Notes under the pieces: generated by a model | The model's input: the letters and a program-made list of their open reading frames with translations, nothing else | Database searches by the model: none | Told to the model about the DNA's origin: nothing | Position numbers and translations under genes: made by a program | Part shown: positions 1 through 12,270 of the stretch, in pieces | How the letters are laid out: the number at the start of each line of letters is the position of its first letter | Position numbering within the stretch: the first letter of the stretch is position 1 | Origin: Silene latifolia | Taxonomy: Eukaryota > Streptophyta > Magnoliopsida > Caryophyllales > Caryophyllaceae | Assembly: GCF_048544455.1 (NCBI RefSeq) | Contig: NC_133536.1 | Location: 26,228,152 to 26,292,151 of the forward strand | Direction: 5' to 3' | DNA length: 64,000 nt

Positions 1-2685
1 ATTTTATTCTAAAAACCGTTTTAAAAACAACCTTTAAAGATCTTAATAAGTGCAAACGTGATTCTTAACGATTTTGTTGAAATTATTAAATTTTGGACTC
101 AAATGCCTTTGAAGGTTTTATTTTGAAATACTCGTCTTCACCTTTAAATTTTGAGTAAATCAATATGATAATATAAGGACCTTATTTGAATACTAAATAC
201 AAACTTCAGGACTTGTCTCTAGTCATGCCTTGACTAATTAAAATATTAGTTAAGCTGGGAGTTGACTATGGCGACCTTGGTTAACCATTGACTAATTAAT
301 TAGTCAAGAGTTACTAAGTCAAAGTAAATTTATACTTGGAAATAATGTATCTAGCATTTTAATCCTTGAATAACGAATTAGAAATAATGAATACCTTCCT
401 AATATATTACCTGAATAAGACGTTCCAAATCTCAAATATGAACACTACTCGGTTAAGATTAATACTCATGAAATTCTCATGGAGTAAAAGTGTTTCCCAC
501 AACTTGGACTAGGGCCTGCGAGAGTCTGTAAGTCCGGTATCATCCTACCGCCATGTTATCCTAGCTGCCGAATATGCCACTTAAATGGGACCTCTGAATC
601 GGTATGCTAATTCCGATTATCTTGGGTATGCCCCTTGAATGAGACCTCTAAGCCAAGTGTCGTTGTATTGTCGATATGTTGGGATGGTCGCAAATCGATG
701 TATCATCGTCTCTATGAGACATCTGTGAGTCTTTCGTGCTATATGTTGGGCGCTAACTTGGTAAGTTTTAGGGATTGACGTGTCAGAAGAATGCTTAGAG
801 AGCAGGCCCGTCTAAGCCATGGTGCTCTATGTGCATCGGCACCGGGCCTCAAAATTTTGGGGCCCAAATCCTCGCATTACCCATGTGATTGTTTAAAAAA
901 AAACAATGAAATAATGAAGCTACATACTCAATCATGGCTGACTATTCCAATCCTCAACCTCCTTCCCTAAATAATTAATCTCCTTCCCATAAGATTTGTT
1001 CTTTAATTTCCCATAAACTTAGCCCAAATCAATTTTTAACAAATCTTTCCATTTGAGTTTCGATTGCCTTTAAAATCGCAGTTTCACACTTAATTTTCAA
1101 AGAGATCAGATAGGTAATATTTCTTTTTCTTCTTAATTTTAATGAATTTTATACTCTATATTTTATGTATTCAGGATTATTAACATTACACAACACATCC
1201 ATTTTTGTTTTGAATTTGAACTATCGTGTGATATAAAAAGGTTTTAATTTGGATTTACCTGATAAAGACTCCATAGTATATATGTATATGTATATAATTA
1301 AATTGGTTACTTGTTCTGTTCTTGGGTGATAATGTTGATTTCTTGTGAATCTTGTCGTTATTTTTCTTTCATATTATTGACTTATTATTTATTTTCTTTA
1401 TAAATTTTCAATATTGTTCTAAAATTTAATGCATTTGCGGCTATTTAAGGAAGAACAAAGAGTCGGAGATCGGAGAACTTTATTATATCGGTTTTTATAT
1501 CACAGGCGGTTGCGACACAAGTTCTGGAATTTGACCTCATTTTTTTTCTTGCACCGGGACTCCACTTTTCTTGAGACGACCATGTTAGAGAGCATATGCT
1601 ATACAAGTACGGATAGCACATCTTGAAGCTGCGTGTGGAGGGATCGTCGTTAGGATAATAGTCGACCAGCTTCCACTGAGGAGCTGCGTGTTCCAAGAAG
1701 TTGTGGAGTGGGTATATGCGCATATATTGACAGGAGCTTGATCAGCTTTACTACCTTTCAGATATATTGGCAATTATTATTTCACGGTTGGGATCGTGTG
1801 CAGACCTTGACAATTACGATTGTCTTTGTGCCTCGAAGTGTATGGGAAATATCACTTAAATGGGACCTCTGAGCCCATTCATTAGCCGTATGTTCTTCCC
1901 CACGATTTCGGTTGCTAAACCAAGTCAATTTAGTCGTCCGGTCCTATTAAGCACTAGAGGTGAGATGTAAACCTCCTAGTATCGATATGATCGACGGGAT
2001 TGATGCTCTCACTCGTACTCAAGGTGAGATGCAAGCCGTGAGTATGCGTGTGACATTTGTAGTCACGTCCCGTGCTTTTTGTGAAGGAAATAAATATTTT
2101 AAAAAGGAAATGACTACAAGTTTTTATCCGCATAACGTCTACTTAGATTTACCAGATGCTGATTGATATAATATGTTGTTGAACAATGTCGTTATATTCA
2201 CATGTTTATTATGTCATATGCCAATATTAACTAATGTGTTACTTCATGTACATATCACATGTGTACACGTCGATGTTGTAATGTGACTGGAGTTGTATGT
2301 TTGACCGTCTAATTGCATTACTAATATTCTCCATGATAGAGGCCGTTGATAGAGGACGGTTAGGTTACTCCCATTAAGTGGGGCAGTTTTATTTTAATGA
2401 TGTTTCAGGTATCATGGATCTTGAAGACTTGGACTTAGAAGGGGACTGTCGAGAGAATAAAACATCTTATGTTGATCTTTCATGAGTTTATGTAGCAAAC
2501 TTTTATTAAAGTCGGGCGTTGCTTTAATTTGTAATTTGGATATTAAACCTTGTTTTATGTTCTAAACATCCAGGTTTATGAAGCAACTCGTTACTAGTTT
2601 ACGGTTTTAAATTTTACTGGTTTTTATGACTTATCTTTCTTTCTGCTTACGTTAATTAAGTCATTAGAGAAACTGGGTTGTTACA
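1..2685 (+). repeat. 5' LTR of element A (left end outside the window)
   Basis: It matches about 46637-48531 nearly base for base once the 782-bp hAT insertion and its 8-bp duplication are set aside. It ends in GGGTTGTTACA, a typical chromovirus LTR end, three bases before the primer site. I see no dyad array of the kind found in the other chromovirus LTRs here. Short open frames within it (for example around 1960-2166) recur in the other LTR copy and look incidental. Confidence 0.88.
803..1584. mobile_element. Non-autonomous hAT element in the 5' LTR of A
   Basis: The insertion is 782 bp and is absent from the other LTR copy near 47439. It is flanked by a perfect 8-bp duplication TTAGAGAG (795-802 and 1585-1592), the length made by hAT transposases. 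It begins CAGGCCCGTCTAAG and its other end reads inward CATGGTCGTCTCAAG, an imperfect terminal inverted repeat. Subterminal GGGCC and CACCGGG motifs near both ends are common in plant hAT elements. The core is A+T rich and I see no transposase domain, so it would depend on an enzyme supplied elsewhere. Confidence 0.82.
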
Positions 2686-2687
2686 GT

Positions 2688-2699
2688 TGGTATCAGAGC
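2688..2699 (+). other. Primer binding site of element A (initiator tRNA-Met)
   Basis: TGGTATCAGAGC lies two bases after the LTR end TTACA. This is the standard complement of the 3' end of plant initiator tRNA-Met, used to prime minus-strand synthesis in many Ty3/gypsy and copia elements. Confidence 0.9.
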
Positions 2700-4020
2700 G
2701 ACCTTGAGACCGTGAATAGTAATTGTGCGATACATTATTATTTAACCTATCGAGGAAGCATCCGGGACTCGTGACTTTAGGGTCAAATAAAATGTAATAA
2801 CTAGAACTCTTAGATCACTAAAATGAGAGAACCAATAGCTAACCTTTACGATGAATACTAACAAGGGTATATGTTTTGGAGGGTAGAATTACCTGAAAAA
2901 TCCTAACCGTCATAGGGATCAATGTTTGTGGTACTTTCTGCATGCTATGTGTTGATTACTTGCTAGAATTGTCTCATTAACTATCTAACTTAGTATGTAT
3001 ACCCGCTATCCCTAGCAACTTAGAATGGACCTCAACCTAGGAATACCGCCGTATTAGAACCTGACTTGAATTTCATCTAGATGGTGAGATCAAGTAAGAG
3101 ACCCATGGAAATGACCAAGGAAGAAGTTGCAGAAGTGGAAAGGAAGAAGAGATTCAAGAAGTGGCTTAGGGATCACCCTAACAAGATAAGAATGATTAAA
3201 TCAGCACACCAAAATTGGACTGCTGACTGGAAAAATGAGGCCAATAATTTTCACTTCACCCGCCGGGAGAGAAACCCCAAGCTAGAAGCTGCTACAAAGA
3301 AAAAGGACAATGCCCGAGCAAACATCTGTGGCAATGGCCCAATTTTATTCTTCGAGAGGCCAGACTACCCAAACTTTATTAGAGTTTGAGTGGAGATTTA
3401 AGGAATTTAATGTACCACCTAGCTGGAAGGTAGAGTTCGCCACCACCAAGCTGAGAGGGAAGGCAGAATTATGGTGGAACCGCATCTTAGCCAGAGGAGG
3501 CCTAAAGGACCATTACTATGACTGGTATGCGTTCAAGTTAGCACTCAACGCATGTGCCAGAGCAATCGAGAAAGGAGCAAGATTTCTGTACTAGATAGAG
3601 ACTAGGAAACTTAAACCTTAGCTCAGTCTATCGTAGGATTAACTGCGTTCTTTTATGTTGGTTATAGATTTCATTGTAACCTCCACCTAATGAAGCTACT
3701 TAGTGTTAGCTTGTAATAAGGAAGTTAACAATGAATTCGTTCTTGTTCTTCTTGTTTAGTTCTACTTTTGTCACACTTGTAGTTTGTGCATGTATTTTCA
3801 TTTACTTGTGCTGATGATACCACACCTCGAGCAGATGACAGTAACAAGAAGCAACGGGAATGGAAACGAAAATCCCCAAGAGGACTTACGGAGACAATGA
3901 TATGAGGAGGTTATGACTCAGATGGCTTCTCAACTAGCTGCATCACAAGTAACAATCACGCACCTACTCAACAACTAGAACCAGAACCAGAACCAACACC
4001 ACCCCTCCGCTTTCGATAAT
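2700..4020 (+). other. Leader of element A with an extra upstream gag-like stretch
   Basis: The leader is about 1.3 kb. A short coding-like stretch at about 3081-3594 starts with a lysine- and arginine-rich segment. It contains a tract ending LRGKAELWW, which resembles the helical core of Ty3-type gag (hydrophobic residues, then WW). The main gag core of A, with its own LKGAANNWW motif, begins only near 4020, so this may be a captured or duplicated gag fragment. Bases 3595-4000 between them are A+T rich and I see nothing coding in them. Confidence 0.45.
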
Positions 4021-6121
4021 TTCTCGAAGCATCGACCTCCGTCTTACCATGGCTCCGACAATCCCAATGATCTTGCAAATTGGCTAGCGGAAATGGAGAA
4101 ATTGCTGAGGCTAAGCTACACTCCCGAAGAGGAAAAGATTGAAATAGTATCCTACTACCTCAAAGGAGCAGCGAACAATTGGTGGACAACCGCTCAAGAA
4201 GCTTTTAAGTCAACCCCTGGATACCGATGGGACGAGTTCAGAGCCAGCCTCGAGAAGAAATACTATCCTCCAGCCATGAAGCATCAGAAGGAACAAGAGT
4301 TCCACAACCTAGAGATGGGAGCTATGACTCTTGCTGAGTACACCCGCAAGTTTGATGAACTATCCAAATTCGCCAAGAGACTGGTACCAGATGAGGAGAC
4401 GCGCATCAATCAGTATGTGCGTCAAATGGAGCCCAGATTGAACCAGTTGATGGTGGGAGATGACTTCCCAACTTTCCAAGCTGCCTACGAAAAAGCCATG
4501 GCCATTTTTGCTGCCATCCAGAATGCGGACAAGAAGAAGAAGAAAACCTTTACTCCTACAGTGTCCCATAACAGTTTCGTTAAGAAACCCCTTTACCAAA
4601 AACTTCACTATCAGAAACCCTTTTACCAAAAACCTCGTCATCAAAAACCTTTTCACCAAAAGTCAAAACCTTTTTCCAGGAAATTTCAGGCCAACTTGTC
4701 GAACAAGATGTTCCCCAAGGGCGACAATATCAGTAATGACGACACCCACGGCTCGACTTCGAGATGTTACCTATGCAAACAGGCTCCGCACCCTGACAAA
4801 CAGTGCAATGGGAAACCCATCATCTTCTTTTTCTGTAAAGAGGAAGGTCGCAAGTCTTACGTCTGTCCCAAGAATACGGGAACCCCACTGATTCAGGGAA
4901 GGGCTTACATGATCATGATCGATGGTGGAGAAGAGGAACAAGTTGATACAATCACTGGTAAATTTCTGGTTAATTCTTGTATGGCTTACATATTGTTCGA
5001 CACAGGAGCATCTCTATCACACGTATCACCAACCTTCGTAGCTAAGGCTAAACTTCCAAATCCCGAAGCAATCCATGCATACATTGCGATTCCTAACGGT
5101 CAGACCTTAAATTGCAAAGCGAGGTAACGAGGCGTTCTTGTTATCGTCCTTGGATCGAGCTTTCTGGCTAACCTCATTAGCCTTGACTTACCTAGTTTCG
5201 ACTAGGGGTGAGCAAAACCGGGTACCCGATACGGTTTTCAAAACCGTATCGGGTATACGGTTTTTTGAACACCAAATTTTTGCTTCCGGATACGCTACGG
5301 TTTTTTCGGGTATACGGTTTTCGGGTACCCGATTAAACCGTGATACGAAATCCGGGTACCCGAATACGGTTTCCTGAATTTTCATTAAACGCCAAAAAAA
5401 AGGAACACAAACTGAGACGATAAATTGAGTACACTACTGCAAAATGCAAATAGTCTGCATCATTTTTCTAGAACAGCACAAGTATTTTCCTGGTGCTATT
5501 CATTACCATTAACAAGACAATTCAAAGTTCAAAGATCCAGAATGCATAATTTTTCCAGAATGCACCCAAATTAGAAGTTCAAAGTTCAAATATTACAAGT
5601 CTTACAAAACATCGTCTACCAAATATTCAATACAATCATCCAAGTGTCTAATACACGAAACAAAACGAAGCAATGGTTTGGCCAAGTAGTAAGACTTCAA
5701 TTCTCCAAGACTCCGTTTCCTCATCGATCATGATGACATGATGCTCCAAGACACAAAATCAAACAACTACAATAATTAAGCAATAAAATTAAGCAATAAA
5801 AGACAACAAACCTTGATAAAGTGACGATTTGAGAGGCAGATCTGAATTTGGGGAAATAATATGATTTAATTAGGGATCTGGGTTTTAGATTAGGGTTTAA
5901 AATTGGGGGAAAATGGTTAAATCGGATGTTTGATCGTCTGATTTGGGGTTTTGAATGAAGGAAGGAGTGAAGGAGGCGATATGAATTAGGTATACGCATA
6001 AACCTTGTTGTGTTGATTATGTTGAATGTTGATTGTTGTCTGTTGAATGAATGAAGGAGTGAGGCTGAGGGAGGCGATATGAATTAGGTAGGGTTACATG
6101 GGTTACTTAGTTTAGTTATGC

Positions 6122-6161
<40 letters not shown>

Positions 6162-9100
6162 TATAAAACTTAAAACCGGGTCAAACCGGGTATACGCTTT
6201 TCGAATTTTGCTGACCCGGATACGAAACGGTTTCTAAAAAACCGTATCGGGTATCCGAAAAAAAAAAGCGTATATACGGAAAACCGTATAATGAGAACCG
6301 TATACCGTATCGTATCCGTATTAAAAATCCGTTTCGGAAATTTTTGCTCAGCCCTAGTTTCGACATCATTTTGGGAATGGATTGGCTAGCAAAGTAACAC
6401 GCCAAGTTTGAGTGTTGAGACCAGAAGATTTCACTAAGGAGCCAGCTCGGAGCAAGAGTAACTTATAGAGGTTACATACCGAACACCCGAGTTAAGGTCA
6501 TCAACGCTATGAAGCTAGTAAGCCAGACGCGTAAAGGAGAACGTACCTTCTTGTGCAACATAAATTCCATAGGAGGGGAAAAGCTCAGGATCAATAACAT
6601 ACCCGTAGTCCGGGAATTTCCTAAGGTATTTCCCGAGAAATTACCCGGAATACCACCAGAGCGCGATGTAGAGTTCTCAATCAACCTAGTGCCAGGCACC
6701 GCCCCGATTTCAAAGTCACCATATCGTATGGCCCCAAAAGAGTTGCAAGAGTTGAATTGAAGATCTAACTAGAGGAACTCATCGAGAAGGGTTTTATCCG
6801 ACCAAGTGCATCACCATGGGGAGCACTAGTGCTTTTTGTGAAGAAGAAAGATGGGAGTATGAGGATGTGTATCGACTATCGCGACTTGAACAAGGTCACC
6901 ATTAAGAACCAATACCCTTTACCACGTATCGATGATCTTTTCGACCAACTGAAAGGAGCGGGAGTATTCTTCAAGATCGATCTTAGATCTGGTTATCATC
7001 AAATACCTGTAAGGAAGGAGGATATTCCGAAAATAGCATTCAGAAAAAGATATGGTCACTACGAGTTTAACGTAATACCTTTTGGATTGACCAACGCACC
7101 AGCAGTGTTCATGGATCAGATGAATCGCACGTTTAGAGAGTACCTAGATAAGTGTGTCGTTGTCTTTATCGATGACATCTTAATATACTCTAAAACTATG
7201 TTCGAACACGAGGTTCATCTTCGCGCAGTTCTCGACAAGCTGCGACAACAAAAATGGTATGCAAAACTATCCAAGTGTGAGTTTTGGTTGAAGGAAGTGG
7301 TATTTCTGGGACATATCATAACAGATCAGGGAGTTAAAGTAGACCCTGCCAAGATCAAGGCCGTGGAAGAATGGCAATCCCCAAAGAATGTCTCTGAAGT
7401 CCGAAGTTTCTTAGGTTTAGCAGGTTATTACCGAAGATTTGTCCAAGACTTTTCAAAGACCGCGAGACCTATGACCAAACTTTTGCAGAAGGAGTCTAAG
7501 TACATTTGGACCAAGGAGTGTGAGAAGGCATTCCAGGAGCTAAAAGCCCGACTCACCTCAGCCACAATCTTAACTTTACCAACCGACGAAGAAGAGTACG
7601 ACGTCTACAACGATGCATCCTTGAATGGTCTAGGATGTGTGATAATGCAGAAAGGAAAAGTGACTGCTTATGCGTCTCGACAGTTGAAGGTGCATGAGAA
7701 AAATTATCCAACTCATGACCTGGAGCTAGCAGCTATAGTTTTTGCTTTGAAAATTTAGAGGCATTATTTATATGGAGTTAGATGTAACTTCTACACGGAC
7801 CATAAGAGCCTCAAGTACATTTTCACCCAAAAGGAGTTAAACATGAGACAGAGGAGGTGGTTAGAACTCATCAAAGACTACGACATTGAGTTGCAATACC
7901 ATGAGGGGAAGGTAAATGTCGTCGTCGACGCTCTGAGTAGGAAGATCGCTCACGGGCTAGTACGAGACTTAGAGAAGTTGGAAGTTGAGGTTTTGAATAA
8001 AGGAAAGTTAACCTTAAATGCCATGACTGCTGAACCCGATTTGTATCATGAACTTAGAGTTCTGCAATGGGAAGATCCAGAGTTAGTGAAGATTAGATAG
8101 GGTATACCACATGGAAAATTCGAAGGATTCGAAATTTATCCCGATGGGAGCTTGAGATTTAAAGGAAGCTAGTGTGTGCCTCATTATGAAGCCATTCGCA
8201 AGAAGATATTATGAGAAGCACACAGTTCAAGATATCCATTCACCCAGGATCTGATAAGATGTACAAGGATTTGAAGCTACAATATTGGTGGCACGGGATT
8301 AAGAGGGATGTAGCAGAATATGTAGCCAAGTGCCTCGTTTGCCATAAGGTGAAGTTCGAACACTAAAGACCTAGAGGCCTACTGCAACCCTTGGATATTC
8401 CAATAAGGAAGTGGGATTCCATCTCCATGGATTTTGTGATGGGACTACCGCGAACCCAAATCAACAAGGATGCGATTTGGGTAGTTGTCAATAGATTGAC
8501 TAAGGTGGAACATTTCATTCCAAATACGAGACACTTGGAGCATGGAGGAACTAGCAAAATCTTACTTGAAGGAGATCATTCGACTACATGGAGTACCAAA
8601 GGACATCGTATCTGACAGAGACCCTTGATTTGTTTCACACTTCTGGGGAAGACTACAGGAATGCATGGGGAGTAAACTCAACTTGGTAACCGTGTTCCAT
8701 CCTCAAACGGACGGACAAATGGAGAGGACATTCCAGACACTGAAGATATGGTGAGAGCATGTGTCCTAGAATTTAACGATAGTTGGGAGAAATAACTACC
8801 CTTGATAGAGTTCTCCTACAACAACAGTCACCATGCGAGTTTAGGTTGCGCACCTACGAAGCACTCTACGGGAGGAAGTGTCGAAGTCCAGTATGCTGGG
8901 ATGATGCCAGTGATCATATGACATTAGGACCTCAGACTATCCAAGACCAGATTGAGCAGATTAAGATCATCCGAGAAAGACTACAAGCAAGATCGACAAA
9001 AAGCACGCCAATGAACACCGAAGACCGATCGAGTTTGCCGTAGGAGATCATGTTTTCCTAAAGGTATCACCAATGAAAGGAGTAAGACGATTTGACCTAA

Positions 9101-9400
9101 AAGGGAAGCTCGACCCAAAGTACATCGGACCGTACGATGGAGAGAATTGGCAAGGTAGCCTATCGATTAGCACTACCAACAAACCTATCAAAGGTGCACA
9201 ACTAATGTAGTCGCTATCGAACCCAACTTTCTATACTCTGAAAGACCGGTGGAGATTCTAGCCCGAGAGACCAAGACACTCAGGAGGAAGTCGGTACCTT
9301 TAGTCAAAGTTCGATGGCTAAGCCAAAACCTCGACCATGCTACTTGGGAGACCGAAGAGTCCATGCGCGAAAGATACCCCGAACTTCATGATTAGATAGT
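4020..9400 (+). pseudogene. gag-pol coding region of element A (broken)
   Basis: Domains in order: gag core with LKGAANNWW near 4160; lysine- and proline-rich linker with repeated KPFYQK-like units near 4580-4680; zinc-knuckle-like cysteines near 4765-4800; aspartic protease with LFDTGAS near 4990; a hAT insertion at 5203-6356; reverse transcriptase with FIDD near 7165; RNase H with [11 protein letters not shown] near 7610; integrase zinc region near 8240-8355 and core from about 8410; and a chromodomain-like tail with DHATWE near 9335. Gag packages RNA, pol copies and integrates it, and the chromodomain in this clade is thought to guide integration to heterochromatin. The region has many breaks and is a fossil. 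Confidence 0.85.
5203..6356. mobile_element. Non-autonomous hAT element inside the pol region of A
   Basis: It is flanked by a perfect 8-bp duplication GTTTCGAC (5195-5202 and 6357-6364). The ends are TAGGGGTGAGCAAAA and, read inward from the other side, TAGGGCTGAGCAAAA, a classic plant hAT inverted repeat. Both subterminal zones (5215-5385 and 6170-6335) are packed with copies of ACGGTTTT / AAAACCGT and CGGGTA. Some are arranged as palindromes such as CGGTTTTCAAAACCG, plausible transposase-binding sites. The centre is A+T rich with a run of about 39 T near 6122-6160. A block with GGAGGCGATATGAATTAGGTA-like sequence occurs twice (about 5960-5995 and 6050-6090). No transposase is visible. Confidence 0.87.
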
Positions 9401-9422
9401 TTGCACATCTTTAGTTATTGTT

Positions 9423-9453
9423 AATTTCGAGGACGAAATTCTTTTAAGGGGGA
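9423..9453 (+). other. Stem-loop and polypurine tract at the 3' end of element A
   Basis: AATTTCG (9423-9429), loop AGGA, CGAAATT (9434-9440) is a perfect 7-bp stem. It is followed by CTTTTAAGGGGGA, the polypurine tract that primes plus-strand DNA. The LTR starts at 9454 with TGTACTATAACATCCCG. The same layout with different stem bases occurs in B, C, D and Athila. Confidence 0.75.
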
Positions 9454-10502
9454 TGTACTATAACATCCCGTGTTTTTAATCGCATATTTACATAATTAAT
9501 CCCGATATTATAATTTTAGAAGAGAAACTTAAAATTTCATTCAATACCTTTTTAGCCTTCGAAACAATCATTATAAGTTGCGACTTTTCATTCGCGCGTA
9601 ACTTTAATCCATCTTCGTATGCCCTTAATTGCTCATCCGGACTCCGATTGAGGCGAAACAAAAGCCTAAATTTATTATTTTTCCAAACCCGACACAATGG
9701 TAATATTTTTATTTGCCATTAACAACTTTAAAATCTTTATCCTGCTCGGTTTGTGCAAAGAGTATTCATAAAATCATGGTGTTTATAATTAATTTCATGA
9801 TGACCTTGCAAACAAACAAAGATTTGTTTTTACCTCCTCTATTTAAGAAGGGCAGTAGCTTGTGACTCTTTCTCTTACCCCAATACATCCATTCTTATGA
9901 AGAGTCTAATCTTCTATCAGCTTTTGTTTTTTTCTTCATTCTTGTGCATGGACTTGACCTTTCACTCTTACACAAAACATGACCATTGTCTTTTGTGATG
10001 ATTTCCAGTTGCATGAAAATGATCTGTGAACTTAAACACATGGAGTGAGTAGATTTACATCCTATTTAAAGCACCTAAGTTCACTTATTTCACACCTTGC
10101 TTAACTTGCTCAAAACTCCTTACGATATTTTTATACTCACATCTTCCATCTTCCACAAACCCCAAGTTAAAACTTGTATACTTTTCATTCCCTTTTCTTT
10201 TCCTAACTCTTCCTTGATTATAATTACTAGATTAATTAAGTAGATAATTTATTACTAACTTGTTTGTTATTTTGTTGTCATCATGGAATCAAAAATTAGA
10301 GGAGGAAGAGGAGGAGCTTGTTGACCTAAGCATCTTTGATTACATTCAAGACCCGGATAACCTTTAAGGTAACCTAACCTAACCCTCTGCCTCGTAATTG
10401 TAGAATACTAGTAATCTAGTCAGGAGGCAAATTGACATATCCTGATAGGATAGGTCTTTCTAACTAGTGTCATATATGTATTTTAGTACGACATAATATT
10501 GC
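9454..10502 (+). repeat. 3' LTR of element A, piece 1
   Basis: It starts with TG right after the polypurine tract and runs to the copia insertion point. The last five bases, ATTGC (10498-10502), are the copia target duplication. The corresponding part of the 5' LTR is outside the window, so identity cannot be checked here. It holds A+T-rich promoter-like sequence (CCTCTATTTAAG near 9837) and no coding that I can support. Confidence 0.75.
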
Positions 10503-11485
10503 TGTGGGAAATAAGTCTGTATACTTGCCTTAAACTAGAAGGATTATAACGATTTAATGCAGATGATCAATGGTCATAAAATAAAATACATAAACAAAAG
10601 TAAAGGATTCAGAAATAACCTTTGATCCTAGCAAATATGGCCTAAGAACAATATCAAAATTGATATTCGCCTATTAGTTGCACCCAAGACGATCTGAGAT
10701 ATGCCCTTTGATTATGCTAGAAATCAATCTAAAATTTTCTGTAAAATTTTATTGTCTTTGTGTTCTTGTGATGAGAAAGAGGAGGCAAGGTCAAGAAAAC
10801 ACATTAGGTTAAAAATAATTCTCTACCTTTCTTTTTATATAGACCGAATTACCAATTCAATTAGGAAATATATTATCCTCCTAATTTTCGGCCAATAATG
10901 ACCGAAATAATGAATAAAAATTTCCTTATTTTTGGTCTTTCCAAAAATATATAAAGTATGTTAAATTGTCATCTAGTGAGGATCGAACCCATGACCTCTT
11001 GGTATGTGTACCCTCACTATTACTACTATGACACATTCAACTTGTTGATATTAAATACAACTGATTATATTTAACTACGAATTAACAGATTAATTCGTCC
11101 AAACTAACCTTATATATATTAAATTTAAATATAACTTATTATATTTAATTTACGAATTGACAGTTAATTCGTCTCAACTTAATATTATTTAATTTTCATT
11201 AAATAATTATCTCATCAACACATTGACTAACTTTTTAGTCATTTTGGGCATCAATGTAATTATATTTCTATAACCACATTTCTCAAACACGTCCTATAGG
11301 TATGACCTTTAGGGACCAGTTAATCACCGCCATCTGTATGACAATAACGTCAAACTCTCTAGCAAGCCAACCGTTATTAAGTAAACGTTAATCAACTGAT
11401 TAAATATACGAAGTATACCCTTGTGAACTTGTAAGAGATTTACAAATGTTATCTCACTAATTTGTGGAGGACACAAGCTCCAACA
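10503..11485 (-). repeat. 3' LTR of the copia element
   Basis: This 983-bp copy matches 18300-18766 plus 26601-27115 with about 20 differences by eye. Its outer end TGTGGGAAATAAGTC and inner end CTCCAACA match the other copy exactly. On the minus strand the LTR therefore begins TGTTGG and ends CCCACA. Confidence 0.9.
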
Positions 11486-12270
11486 AACTCCCACTTGTCC
11501 TCACAAGTGTATGTGCGATAACCGATTCTCATATCCTTTAAAATTTCTCCCACTCAATGTAAAACAATTTGCAAATACGAATTCACAAAGGTCGTATTTT
11601 ACAAGCAATCAGTATCAAGAGTGGTTTTCCCGACTAGAGAGTAACTTAACTGATAAACGAATCAACATTCGAGCATGGCCATGCATTTCAGTTACAACTC
11701 CTCGAGTGGCCCTGAGAAATAACAATACCTGATAAGGGATGAATATTTTCCTCAACTCGAATCCTGCAGACGTAAGCACAGTATGAAATGACCCAGAAAA
11801 AAATCTACTTAGCCCCAGTTACGGTAGACCGTGAGAAAGAAACCAAAGTCACCCAAAGACTGCCTTAATCTCAAGAGACAGTTGATAGTCAAAAGAATCG
11901 ACTCTAGGTACACAATGGATGTCCTATCCACGACCTGGCACCGAATGTTATAAAACATTTAGGACTCCATTACGTTGTCACAAAAAGTTGTCCTACGAGG
12001 TATCGTCATAATCTCGTATCTGTGATCGATTAGTCAACCGTTTAACTTATGGCTCGTTGAACCCACCATCAATCGACTGCACAATATAATAGCCGGAGTT
12101 ATCAGCTCACATTGGCGATTACGGACCAAAACAAATATAATGTAATTCAGTTCACTTTGTGGCGTTCAATGTTGTCAGTACAATCCACATGAAAAACAAA
12201 ATATTATATATATAAAACGATGAAGTTATAAATAATATATAAAAAAGATAATGTATCAAATCCATAATCA
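11486..12270 (-). other. 3' non-coding part of the copia element with polypurine tract
   Basis: On the minus strand the bases next to the LTR read GGACAAGTGGGAGTT, a typical copia polypurine tract (11486-11500). The other roughly 770 bases between it and the RNase H region hold only short frames, and I see no gene in them. Confidence 0.7.

Noticed and set aside
1960-2166. Small frame present in both A LTR copies (also near 47807)
   Set aside because: Shared by LTR identity; no codon-use or domain evidence of a real gene.
2688-2699. tRNA gene fragments suggested by TGGTATCAGAGC at several places
   Set aside because: Each lies two or three bases inside an LTR and no cloverleaf surrounds it. 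These are primer binding sites.
10701-10898. Small repeated protein frames found in both copia LTRs (also near 18498)
   Set aside because: They are duplicated only because the LTRs are duplicated. There is no family resemblance and they are antisense to the element.
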